From contig NZ_BAAADE010000003.1 of the NCBI RefSeq assembly GCF_039522165.1, forward strand, positions 186,001 to 250,000: 64,000 bases of DNA. Direction: 5' to 3'. How positions within the stretch are numbered: position 1 is the first letter of the stretch; every line of letters begins with the position of its first letter. The notes under the pieces were generated by a model. That model was not told the origin of the DNA, made no database searches, and worked only from the letters and a program-made list of their open reading frames with translations. Below are positions 9,288 through 16,593 of the stretch, one piece after another. This stretch comes from Paenochrobactrum glaciei. Lineage in GTDB: Bacteria > Pseudomonadota > Alphaproteobacteria > Rhizobiales > Rhizobiaceae. A program made the translations under genes and the position numbers.

Positions 9288-10820
9288 TTACAGCGGAATT
9301 GTATCGTGCTTGCGCCAGCGCTTTTCAGTGCGCTTGTTGCGCAGTGAAGCAAAGGCACGGGCGATACGGCGGCGCGATGAATGAGGCATGATGACCTCAT
9401 CAATAAAGCCGCGTTCTGCTGCCACAAACGGATTGGCAAAACGGGTTTCGTATTCCGCTGTGCGTTCCGCGATTTTTTCGGGATCATTCAGTTCCGAGCG
9501 ATAGAGAATTTCGGTGGCGCCTTTTGCACCCATCACAGCGATTTCTGCTGTTGGCCATGCATAGTTGATATCAGCGCCGATATGTTTGGAAGCCATCACG
9601 TCATAAGCACCGCCATAGGCTTTGCGGGTAATGAGTGTGACCATCGGGACGGTGGCTTGTGAATAAGCAAAGAGCAGTTTCGCGCCATGCTTGATCACGC
9701 CGCCATATTCCTGTGCAGTGCCCGGCAAAAAGCCCGGTACATCTACAAGGGTGAGGATCGGGATATTGAACGCATCGCAGAAGCGCACAAAACGTGCCGC
9801 TTTACGGGACGCATCAATATCAAGGCAACCGGCCAGTACCATTGGCTGGTTGGCAACAACACCGACGGTCTGGCCATCAATGCGGACAAAGCCGGTGAGA
9901 ATGTTTTTGGCGAAAGCTTCCTGAATCTGGAAGAAGGCACCTTCATCGGCGATAGCGTAAATCAACTCGCACATATCATATGGCTTGTTGGAGGCATCGG
10001 GAATGAGGGTGTCGAGGCGCTGCTCAAGGCGTGCGGGGTCATCAAAACTTGGACGCTTTGGTGTGCTTTCCAGATTGTTGAGCGGCAGGTAATCAAACAG
10101 GATGCGCACTTGTTCAAGCGCTTCAATGTCGTTTTCATAAGCACCGTCAGCAACGGAAGATTTGCTGGTATGGGTGCGTGCACCCCCCAGTTCTTCAGCG
10201 GTTACAATTTCGTTGGTGACGGTTTTTACCACATCAGGGCCGGTGACAAACATATAAGAGCTGTCACGCACCATGAAAATAAAATCGGTCATAGCAGGGG
10301 AGTAAACCGCACCGCCGGCGCATGGCCCCATGATGACGGAAATCTGTGGTACAACGCCGGAGGCTTCGACATTACGTTTAAACACTTCGGCATAACCGGC
10401 CAGCGATGCAACGCCTTCTTGAATACGTGCGCCACCGGAATCGTTCAAACCAATGACAGGCGCGCCGTTTTGCAGTGCCATATCCATAATTTTGCAAATT
10501 TTTTGCGCGTGTGTTTCAGATAAAGAGCCGCCGAGAACGGTAAAGTCCTGACTAAACACATAGACCTGACGGCCATTGATGGTGCCCCAGCCGGTAACAA
10601 CACCATCACCGGCGATTTTCTGGGAGGCCATGCCGAAATCCACCGCGCGGTGGGTGACATACATGTCGTATTCTTCAAACGACCCTTCATCCAGCAGCAC
10701 TTCGATACGCTCACGGGCGGTCAGCTTACCTTTTGAATGTTGGGCATCAATTCGCTTCTGCCCGCCGCCAAGCCTTGCTTCCGCACGGCGTGTTTCGAGT
10801 TGCTCTAAAATAGATCGCAT
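9288..10820 (-). CDS. pccB: Propionyl-CoA carboxylase beta subunit (carboxyltransferase)
   Basis: 510 residues from the ATG at 10820, which follows a GGGAG ribosome site; an in-frame TTG six codons upstream would overlap that site and is not used. The crotonase-fold carboxyltransferase has two halves, each with oxyanion-hole glycine motifs: GGSLSETHAQK and NDSGGARIQEGVASLAGY in the first, VDVPGFLPGTAQEYGG and TRKAYGGAYDVM in the second. With pccA it forms (S)-methylmalonyl-CoA from propionyl-CoA. It is the first gene of the leftward pccB-pccA-mcm operon and is divergent from its likely regulator; a TTGCAAAATATTGCA site lies directly upstream. Confidence 0.96.
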   Translation of the reverse strand: MRSILEQLETRRAEARLGGGQKRIDAQHSKGKLTARERIEVLLDEGSFEEYDMYVTHRAVDFGMASQKIAGDGVVTGWGTINGRQVYVFSQDFTVLGGSLSETHAQKICKIMDMALQNGAPVIGLNDSGGARIQEGVASLAGYAEVFKRNVEASGVVPQISVIMGPCAGGAVYSPAMTDFIFMVRDSSYMFVTGPDVVKTVTNEIVTAEELGGARTHTSKSSVADGAYENDIEALEQVRILFDYLPLNNLESTPKRPSFDDPARLEQRLDTLIPDASNKPYDMCELIYAIADEGAFFQIQEAFAKNILTGFVRIDGQTVGVVANQPMVLAGCLDIDASRKAARFVRFCDAFNIPILTLVDVPGFLPGTAQEYGGVIKHGAKLLFAYSQATVPMVTLITRKAYGGAYDVMASKHIGADINYAWPTAEIAVMGAKGATEILYRSELNDPEKIAERTAEYETRFANPFVAAERGFIDEVIMPHSSRRRIARAFASLRNKRTEKRWRKHDTIPL

Positions 10821-10832
10821 TTCATCTCCCAA

Positions 10833-10847
10833 TTGCAAAATATTGCA
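10833..10847. promoter_or_regulatory. Candidate ScfR/PccR operator upstream of pccB
   Basis: TTGCAAAATATTGCA holds two TGCA-centred half sites 10 bp apart, 13 bases upstream of the pccB start. The ScfR member PccR of Rhodobacter sphaeroides is recalled to recognise paired TTTGCAAA sequences; spacing here is 10 rather than 12 bp centre to centre, so the match is approximate. Confidence 0.5.
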
Positions 10848-10920
10848 CTTCTTTTAACACCTTAACGGAAGAGGGGGCTTCACAGAACCGGTAAACATGT
10901 GGCAATGTGTAAATTATAAA

Positions 10921-10950
10921 AATGCAAACTCTAAATTGCGAAATTGCAAA
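10921..10950. promoter_or_regulatory. Cluster of TTTGCAAA-like half sites running into the scfR start codon
   Basis: Three octamers resembling TTTGCAAA occur in 30 bases: AATGCAAA (10921-10928), ATTGCGAA (10935-10942) and ATTGCAAA (10943-10950). The last one ends on the A of the regulator's ATG. This suggests autoregulation at or near a very short leader. Confidence 0.5.
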
Positions 10951-12371
10951 TGGCTATTGGTAAACTCTATATCGGGCGTAAAATTCGTGAATTGCGCGAT
11001 GCGCATAAATCCACGCAGAGTAAGTTTGCCGAGCGCATCGGCATTTCAACCAGCTATCTCAATCAGATTGAGAATAATCAGCGTCCGGTTTCCGCATCTG
11101 TTTTGGTGGCTTTGGCTGAAAAATTCGAGATTAATATCTCCGAATTGTCTTCAGGCGAAGGCGACCGATTGCTTTCGGCTTTATCCGAGGCACTGAATGA
11201 TCCGATTTTTGACAATCTTAATATGACCGCGCAGGAGCTGAAACTTGTCAGCCAAAGTGCGCCGAATATGGCGCATGCTCTGATCCGCGCGCATCAGGGA
11301 TTTCGTCGGAATAGCGAGCAGTTAGCATCACTTAGTGATAGTTTGGGGCGCAGTGCCTCATTAGCAGAAACCACGCCTTTTGAAGAAGTGCGCGACTTTT
11401 TTCACTTCGTTGATAATTATATTCATGCACTCGATATTGAGGCAGAAAAACTGTCGCAGGAATTGCAGCTTGAAAATAGCGATCACCGCTATACGCAGCT
11501 CTGTCAGTATTTAGAGCAAAAGCATCATATCCATGTGGTGAGTGACAAGGATAGCGGCGAGATTTTGCGGCAGTTTGATCCGCTGACCTCGACCTTACGT
11601 ATGAACCCTTATGCGGCGCCTTCAACGCGTGATTTTCAGTTAGGCTTGCAAATTGCGCAGGTTCACGCCAGTGAGCTGATCGAGAATATTGCAAAAAATG
11701 CAAATTTTCGAACCCAAGAAGCCTTTGAAATTTGCAAAATCGGCTTACAAAATTATTTTGCCGGTGCGCTTTTGCTGCCCTATACGTTTTTTCATAGCAC
11801 AGCCGCAGAACTGCGTCATGATTTGGAATTATTATCGGTACGTTTTGGGGCAAGTCTTGAGCAAGTTTGCCATCGATTGAGCACATTGCAGCGGCCGGGT
11901 TTAAAAGGCGTGCCGGTCTTTTTTGCCCGTGTGGATCGTGCCGGTAATATTACCAAGCGCCACAGTGCGGCGCGGTTGCAATTTGCCCGCTTTGGTTCGG
12001 CCTGTCCGCTATGGAATGTGCATGAGGCCTTTGAAACCCATGATCGTATCATTCGCCAATTAGCGGAAACGCCGGATGGCGCGCGTTACCTTTGCTTAGC
12101 AACACAGATTTCTAAAGGTACGGGTGGTTTCAGCCGGCCGCAGCAGCGTTATGCTTTGGCATTTGGCTGTGAAATTTCTTACGCGCATACATTTATTTAT
12201 TCGGATGATTTGGATCTATCAGCGCGTGCAAGTTTTACTCCAATTGGCGTTTCCTGTCGTATTTGTGAGCGCACGCAATGTCCGCAACGCGCTGTCCCGC
12301 CATTAATGCAGAAAATTCATGTCGATCATAATAGCAGAGCAACCCTGCCTTATATGATCGAAAAATCTTGA
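10950..12371 (+). CDS. ScfR family short-chain fatty acyl-CoA regulator (PccR-like)
   Basis: 473 residues from the ATG at 10950; no Shine-Dalgarno is visible, so a very short or leaderless transcript is possible. Residues about 8-65 form an XRE/HTH_3 domain (KIRELRDAHKSTQSKFAERI, then STSYLNQIENNQRPVS). The rest matches the large acyl-CoA-sensing DUF2083 region and ends with the cysteine-rich SCRICERTQCPQRAVPP typical of the family. Characterised ScfR proteins (PccR, RamB/GlxR-neighbour types) bind short-chain acyl-CoA and switch propionate or acetate assimilation genes. Divergent placement from pccB and shared TTGCAA-type sites make it the probable regulator of pccB-pccA-mcm. Confidence 0.88.
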   Translation: MAIGKLYIGRKIRELRDAHKSTQSKFAERIGISTSYLNQIENNQRPVSASVLVALAEKFEINISELSSGEGDRLLSALSEALNDPIFDNLNMTAQELKLVSQSAPNMAHALIRAHQGFRRNSEQLASLSDSLGRSASLAETTPFEEVRDFFHFVDNYIHALDIEAEKLSQELQLENSDHRYTQLCQYLEQKHHIHVVSDKDSGEILRQFDPLTSTLRMNPYAAPSTRDFQLGLQIAQVHASELIENIAKNANFRTQEAFEICKIGLQNYFAGALLLPYTFFHSTAAELRHDLELLSVRFGASLEQVCHRLSTLQRPGLKGVPVFFARVDRAGNITKRHSAARLQFARFGSACPLWNVHEAFETHDRIIRQLAETPDGARYLCLATQISKGTGGFSRPQQRYALAFGCEISYAHTFIYSDDLDLSARASFTPIGVSCRICERTQCPQRAVPPLMQKIHVDHNSRATLPYMIEKS

Positions 12372-12388
12372 GATCGAAGGTTTGAAAT

Positions 12389-12425
12389 GCCGTCTCAGTT
12401 GAGAAAGCTGAGACGGCCTTCATTG
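12389..12425. terminator. Hairpin between convergent scfR and GT29-like genes
   Basis: A perfect 10-bp stem (GCCGTCTCAG at 12389-12398 with its complement at 12408-12417) overlaps the last codons and stop of the leftward gene. Rightward it is followed by a moderate T-rich stretch (TTCATTGATTTTTTG). It is a plausible but not classical terminator. Confidence 0.55.
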
Positions 12426-13006
12426 ATTTTTTGTTCAATCCATTGACGTTCGGCATCCCATGCGTGGCGCTTCCAGCCTTCCCATGTGAAACCGCAAATA
12501 CGGATGTCCCATTCGTCAGCATCATGGGTTTGCAACATATACCAGATGCCTAAAAAGCCGGTGCTTGGGAAAAGCTTCTTCATGTCTTTTTCGGCAATAC
12601 CGAGTTGGGCGCAAGCCTGCATATAAAATTCAGGAGACATGATGCGAATATCTTTATATTCGCCAATAATATCAATTGTTTGATGTGTCCAATCGGCGCG
12701 ACGTCCTTTCAACCGTGAAAGAATATTCGGCTTTGGATGATATTTTTCAACGATACTAGGGTGATAGGGCAACATGATTTCTTGTGTGGCTTCAAAAATC
12801 GGCGACTGCATAAAATCAGGTTCCTGCAAACGCCTTTGCATATGTTTGCTGGTGGCCGCAACTATAAGCAGATCAGTTTTAGTGCCAGCCGCTTCAACTG
12901 GATGCAGTGCATCATTAAAGCGTACAACATAATCAGCATTGTCGATTGATTGTGAGAGATCCGAGCCAAGCGGAGCACTGCCGACCAGAACCAAAGTCTT
13001 TTTCAT
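12395..13006 (-). CDS. Glycosyltransferase family 29 (sialyltransferase)-like protein
   Basis: 203 residues from the ATG at 13006 (MKKTLVLVGSAP). The N-terminal VLVGSAPLGSDLSQSIDNAD followed by YVVRFNDA resembles the GNG/NRFN sialylmotif-L region of GT29 proteins, and PSTGFLGIWYML resembles the PSTGF sialylmotif-S. These features are found in short bacterial GT29-like proteins of rhizobia and Brucellaceae, some annotated as urease operon accessory proteins. Enzymatic activity has not been shown for most of them. The C-terminus is rich in Trp/His (FTWEGWKRHAWDAERQW). The gene stands alone between the propionate and phosphonate loci, so context gives no substrate. Fold assignment moderate, function open. 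Confidence 0.55.
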   Translation of the reverse strand: MKKTLVLVGSAPLGSDLSQSIDNADYVVRFNDALHPVEAAGTKTDLLIVAATSKHMQRRLQEPDFMQSPIFEATQEIMLPYHPSIVEKYHPKPNILSRLKGRRADWTHQTIDIIGEYKDIRIMSPEFYMQACAQLGIAEKDMKKLFPSTGFLGIWYMLQTHDADEWDIRICGFTWEGWKRHAWDAERQWIEQKINEGRLSFLN

Positions 13007-13138
13007 TATCAGATACTGCTTTTGTATAATTAGGTAATTTTTATACAAGCAGCGTAATGAGGCATCATCACGAAGATCGATATCACTTTTTTGTCATTAA
13101 CAGTATCTAATGTAAAAAACGTGAACAGTTACATCAAA

Positions 13139-13156
13139 CTGTCGTGGATGCGTCAT
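13139..13156 (+). promoter_or_regulatory. Candidate Pho box upstream of phosphonate genes
   Basis: CTGTCGT-GGAT-GCGTCAT is an 11-bp-phased direct repeat similar to the PhoB consensus CTGTCAT-N4-CTGTCAT (6/7 and 5/7 matches). It lies about 70 bases before the first phosphonate-linked gene, with a possible -10 (GATTACATC) downstream. Phosphate-starvation control is expected for phn genes, but the match is imperfect. Confidence 0.4.
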
Positions 13157-13226
13157 GAGCAGATTACATCCATGCGTTAATGGGAGCGGATAATATTTAT
13201 CTGTTTCTTTCAAAGGCTTGGTTTTC

Positions 13227-13886
13227 GTGAAAAAGCTCTCAGTCACACCACTCGTCCATGATACTGCCGACATCAAAAACAGCACCTTGGGTGCTTATAC
13301 TGAAGTGGGGGCGCGCAGTCGCGTCTCCGAAACAGCACTGGGTGATTATTCATATCTTGGCATTGATTGCGAAATTTGGTGTGCCGATATTGGCAAATTT
13401 GCAAATATTGCCAGTCATGTTCGTATTAATGCGACAAACCATCCGACATGGCGCGCAACTTTGCATCATTTTACCTATCGCGCCAGCTATTACTGGCCGG
13501 ATGAGCAGGACGAAGCCGAGTTCTTTGAATGGCGCAGAAGCCATATGGTGACGATTGGTCATGATACATGGTTCGGGCATGGCTCAACTATTTTGCCGGG
13601 TGTCAGTGTCGGGAATGGTGCCGTGATTGGCGCCGGAGCGGTCGTTAGCCGTGATGTTGCGCCTTATACGATTGTTGGCGGTGTGCCGGCGCGTCTCATT
13701 CGTGAGCGTTTTGATCTGGCCACAGGGCAGCGTCTTAATAGGCTGGCATGGTGGGATTGGGATCATCAGCAATTGCATAAAGCACTCGATGATTTCCGCA
13801 GCCTCGATATTGAAGCGTTTCTTGCAAAATATGAAAGTGCTGTGAACACAAAGACTGTGATGCAGCATTTAAACCATGATGCATAA
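13227..13886 (+). CDS. Hexapeptide-repeat acetyltransferase of phosphonate loci (xenobiotic acetyltransferase fold)
   Basis: 219 residues from the GTG at 13227, preceded by AAAGG; the protein then begins MKKLSVTPLVHD. Left-handed beta-helix repeats run from about 15 to 165 (IKNSTLG, AYTEVGA, SRVSETAL and later VTIGHDTWFGHG, NGAVIGAGAVVSRDV, YTIVGGVPARLI), with the catalytic His region NHPTWRATLHHF. This matches the family of transferase-hexapeptide proteins repeatedly encoded in phn operons (recalled as TIGR03308). The acceptor is unknown; aminoalkylphosphonate N-acetylation, as done by PhnO elsewhere, is a guess. It is the first gene of the locus, 123 bases before phnN. Confidence 0.82.
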   Translation: MKKLSVTPLVHDTADIKNSTLGAYTEVGARSRVSETALGDYSYLGIDCEIWCADIGKFANIASHVRINATNHPTWRATLHHFTYRASYYWPDEQDEAEFFEWRRSHMVTIGHDTWFGHGSTILPGVSVGNGAVIGAGAVVSRDVAPYTIVGGVPARLIRERFDLATGQRLNRLAWWDWDHQQLHKALDDFRSLDIEAFLAKYESAVNTKTVMQHLNHDA

Positions 13887-14008
13887 AATAAGCTTTTATC
13901 ATGCTTGCAACCGGTCGACTTTCTATCTGCCAACCATTAAACCCATGCATGCACGCGTTGGCAGAGTGACAATTTTTGCACCGCTTGCAAAGGAGGCCTG
14001 TAACATCA

Positions 14009-14575
14009 ATGCAGAATGACAATTCCCAAGGCTGTTTCATTGCGGTTGTAGGCCCAAGCGGTGCCGGTAAAGACACGATTATGGATGCTGCGCGTGAAGC
14101 GCTGAAAGATGATGATCGTTTTCATTTCGCGCGTCGTATTATAACGCGTCCGCAAATGGCAGGCACAGAAGATCATGATAGTCTGGACGAGATTGCATTT
14201 GCCAAAGCTGTCGCGGATGGCGCTTTTGCTCTGCATTGGCAGGCTCATGGTTTAAACTATGCTTTGCCGCGTTCAATAGACGACGAAATTGCCAATGGTT
14301 TGATAGTGATCGCGAATGTTTCGCGCCGTGTACTGGATGAAATTCGGCTCTGTTATCCATGTCGTTCGGTGGTGATGATTACGGCGCGTGCTGATGTTTT
14401 GGCCAGACGACTGGCGGCGCGTGGCCGCGAAACAGAACAGGATATCGCGGCGCGTCTTGCACGCGAAGTCAGCTTCGATAATGATGCAGCCGATGTTGTT
14501 AAAATCGACAATTCCGGTGATGTTGCATTAGCAATTGATGCTTTTTTACAGCATTTGCGAAGTGTCAAAGCGTAA
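14009..14575 (+). CDS. phnN: Ribose 1,5-bisphosphate phosphokinase PhnN
   Basis: 188 residues from the ATG at 14009; an AGGAGG site lies at 13991-13996, slightly far (12 bases). The guanylate-kinase-like fold shows the P-loop VVGPSGAGKDTIM near residues 13-25, the RRIITRP motif typical of PhnN, and HWQAHGLNYALP. The enzyme phosphorylates ribose 1,5-bisphosphate to PRPP with ATP, the last salvage step of the C-P lyase pathway. It is followed by a strong terminator, so it and the acetyltransferase may form a short operon separate from phnF-phnM. Confidence 0.93.
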   Translation: MQNDNSQGCFIAVVGPSGAGKDTIMDAAREALKDDDRFHFARRIITRPQMAGTEDHDSLDEIAFAKAVADGAFALHWQAHGLNYALPRSIDDEIANGLIVIANVSRRVLDEIRLCYPCRSVVMITARADVLARRLAARGRETEQDIAARLAREVSFDNDAADVVKIDNSGDVALAIDAFLQHLRSVKA

Positions 14576-14607
14576 TTTCTATAGTTTCAAATTTGTTTAA
14601 AAAATCG

Positions 14608-14636
14608 AAAGCCCCGCAATGCGGGGCTTTATTTTT
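14608..14636 (+). terminator. Rho-independent terminator after phnN
   Basis: Perfect 10-bp stem AAAGCCCCGC (14608-14617) with its complement (14621-14630), a tight 3-base loop and a TATTTTT tail. Confidence 0.93.
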
Positions 14637-14728
14637 GGTCACAATGTGAAAGGCTATTTTGTTGCAAAAGGTCACGAACTTGTCTCGGTAGTTTCATACG
14701 CCCTACACAAATTATAGCTAAAACATAA

Positions 14729-14742
14729 GTCATCCGAATGAC
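14729..14742. promoter_or_regulatory. Candidate PhnF operator before phnF
   Basis: GTCATCCGAATGAC has perfect GTCAT/ATGAC arms around CCGA and ends 12 bases before the phnF ATG. The 14 bases TCATCCGAATGACT (14730-14743) recur exactly in front of phnC (21312-21325). Position and repetition fit an autoregulatory GntR-family operator. Confidence 0.65.
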
Positions 14743-14754
14743 TATGAGGCTTTT

Positions 14755-15477
14755 ATGTTGCGGGAACAATGGCAGATAATTCGTGATGAAATCGCCGAAG
14801 ATATTACTAAGGGCAGTATCCTTTCGGGCGAAAAGCTACCGACTGAGCCGGAGTTGTGCCAAAAATTCGGTGTAGGCAGGCATTCAGTTCGTCGTGCCAT
14901 TGATGCGCTTGCTGTTGAGGGCAAATTAAGGGTGGAGCATGGGCGCGGCATCTTTGTCGAAGATGCACCATTGATCGATTATAATATCGGGCGTCGTGCG
15001 CGTTTCCGGCAAAATTTGCGCTCACAAGGCGTGGTGCCGGGCGGTAGTGTTATCGGTTATGAATTGTGCTCCGCGTCACCGGTTGTGGCTAAAGCTTTGC
15101 AATTGGCTGAAGGAACGCCGGTTCATTGTCTCTTCAGTCAAGGCATGGCTGATGGCGTGCCAATTTGCCTTGGTTATTCCTATCATGATGCAGCACGCTT
15201 TGCGGATCTGCCAAGCTTGCGGCAGAAAAACGTACCGATTACTGATATCTACCGCCATTATGGTATTCAGGATTATTTTCGTCTGACCACATCGATTTAT
15301 GCCCGCCGTGCAGAAAAAGATGAAGCACAAATGCTGCGTCAGCATGCGGCACAGCCGGTATTGGTTGTTTGCAAAACGGACTCGGATTCTGCCCGCCGTC
15401 CTATCGCTTATTCGGAAGGCATCTGGGCATCCGACCGTGTTAAATTCACCTTCGAAGAACGGGAAGAGGGCCAGTAA
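14755..15477 (+). CDS. phnF: Phosphonate locus GntR/HutC-family regulator PhnF
   Basis: 240 residues. Residues 1-70 form the GntR winged helix (ILSGEKLPTEPELCQKFGVG, then RHSVRRAIDALAVEGKL); residues about 85-235 form a UTRA effector domain (VVAKALQLAEGTPVHCLF, then PIAYSEGIWASDRVKF). PhnF proteins repress phosphonate uptake or C-P lyase genes and are released by an unidentified ligand. The ATG at 14755 sits 12 bases after the candidate operator, so self-repression is likely. It is cotranscribed in direction with phnG, 109 bases downstream. Confidence 0.93.
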   Translation: MLREQWQIIRDEIAEDITKGSILSGEKLPTEPELCQKFGVGRHSVRRAIDALAVEGKLRVEHGRGIFVEDAPLIDYNIGRRARFRQNLRSQGVVPGGSVIGYELCSASPVVAKALQLAEGTPVHCLFSQGMADGVPICLGYSYHDAARFADLPSLRQKNVPITDIYRHYGIQDYFRLTTSIYARRAEKDEAQMLRQHAAQPVLVVCKTDSDSARRPIAYSEGIWASDRVKFTFEEREEGQ

Positions 15478-15514
15478 CCTTACTTGCTGATGAATGAATA
15501 AACTTTAAATGAGC

Positions 15515-15545
15515 AGCTGCCGGAGGCTTTGAAAAGCTGGCGGCT
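15515..15545 (+). other. Imperfect hairpin in the phnF-phnG gap
   Basis: A 9-bp stem with two G-U pairs can form between 15515-15523 (AGCTGCCGG) and 15537-15545 (CTGGCGGCT), 42 bases before phnG. It has no T tract, so it could be an mRNA processing or stability element rather than a terminator. Confidence 0.3.
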
Positions 15546-15586
15546 AACCCCAAAGACTATTCCGAAGACCATTCAAGGAAAAGAGC

Positions 15587-16042
15587 ATGGCTGAACAATG
15601 CAGCTCCCTGATTTCAGGGGGAACGATGACGCATGGCCGGATGCTGGGTGTTCTGGCGCGTATGCCGAAAGAACCTGTCAAAGCATTTGCCGAAAAATTA
15701 CTCAATCAGCATGATGACATTAAAGTGCTGAAAAACCGCACTGGTCTTGTGATGCTGCCAATGCGTGACACGGTTAAGTCCACCGATTTCCATTTAGGCG
15801 AAGTGCTGGTGGCAGAGGCACATATTCAAAATAATCAGGGCTTGCAGGGCTACGGCATGGTGATTGGCCGTGATCTGGAACAGGCCATGGCTATGGCGGT
15901 AATTGATTTGAGCTTTGCTGCAAAAAAGACTGCCGAGGAAATCTGCAATTTTGTTGAAGAGGGTGAAAAATCCATTCTCAAAATGGATGAAGATGTCTTG
16001 CGCAATGTGGAAGCAACGCGTGTTCAGATGGAGACATTCTAA
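15587..16042 (+). CDS. phnG: C-P lyase complex subunit PhnG
   Basis: 151 residues, normal length for PhnG. The core runs through RMLGVLARMPKEPVKAFAEK, GLVMLPMRDTV, FHLGEVLVAEAHIQ and GYGMVIGRDLEQAMAMAVID, which match the conserved PhnG strands and the GRDxxxAxxxAxID motif. PhnG is part of the PhnGHIJ core complex that forms ribose 1-alkylphosphonate 5-triphosphate and then cleaves the C-P bond. It shares one base with phnH (TAATG), which implies coupled translation. The ATG at 15587 follows AAGGAAAAGAG. Confidence 0.93.
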   Translation: MAEQCSSLISGGTMTHGRMLGVLARMPKEPVKAFAEKLLNQHDDIKVLKNRTGLVMLPMRDTVKSTDFHLGEVLVAEAHIQNNQGLQGYGMVIGRDLEQAMAMAVIDLSFAAKKTAEEICNFVEEGEKSILKMDEDVLRNVEATRVQMETF

Positions 16043-16593
16043 TGACCATGCAGTCAATGATAACACCTGATGCGGATGAAGCACGCGACAATGCAGTGTT
16101 TGAAGTTTTGATGAATACGGCAGCGCGTCCGGGCACGATTTTGTCTCTTGAAGCTGCCAATTCAACCAAGCAATCGATGCAGGAAATTGCGCTGGCACTG
16201 GTTGATATTGAAACCAGTTTTCACTGCGATGATGAGGCGTTTCAGGATTTTGTTTCCCTGACAGGTGCCTTGAATGTCGCTCCTCATGAGGCCGATTTTC
16301 TCTTTATCTTCAAAGATGCTTTGGCAGCGCTAGGCCAAGCAAAAACCGGTGACGCGCTTTATCCGGATGAGGCAGCAACCATCGTGATGCAAGCCAAATT
16401 GCAAGGCGGCCAGGTTTTGACATTAAGCGGCCCAGGCATTGAAACAACCACCACGATTGCCCCGCAAATTGCCGTTGAATTCTGGAATGCACGCGAAAAA
16501 CGCATCCGCTATCCATCAGGTTTTGATTTGGTTTTGGTTGATGGCGCACAAATTTTGAGCCTGCCACGTTCCACAAAAATTGAGGTGCAATAA
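16042..16593 (+). CDS. phnH: C-P lyase complex subunit PhnH
   Basis: 183 residues. The N-terminus has the family signature ARDNAVFEVLMNTAARPGTI; further along, LFIFKDALAALGQAKTGDALYPDEAATIV and LTLSGPGIETTTTIA match the PhnH PLP-transferase-like fold, which lacks PLP. PhnH is a structural core subunit that docks on PhnJ. One-base overlaps with both neighbours keep stoichiometric coupling. Nothing unusual is seen. Confidence 0.93.
   Translation: MTMQSMITPDADEARDNAVFEVLMNTAARPGTILSLEAANSTKQSMQEIALALVDIETSFHCDDEAFQDFVSLTGALNVAPHEADFLFIFKDALAALGQAKTGDALYPDEAATIVMQAKLQGGQVLTLSGPGIETTTTIAPQIAVEFWNAREKRIRYPSGFDLVLVDGAQILSLPRSTKIEVQ

Noticed and set aside
9687..10523. Long open frame opposite pccB on the plus strand
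   Set aside because: It is antisense to a well-conserved gene, has no ribosome site or family similarity, and is a by-product of codon bias; other long antisense frames (6718-7242, 61352-62032, 48046-48381) were dismissed likewise.
5095..10860. Cobalamin riboswitch for the B12-dependent mutase operon
   Set aside because: No B12-box-like sequence is seen before pccB or in the gaps of the operon.
13392..13412. GGCAAATTTGCAAATATTGCC, similar to ScfR half sites
   Set aside because: It is inside the acetyltransferase coding sequence, far from any promoter, and explained by codons for GKFANIA.
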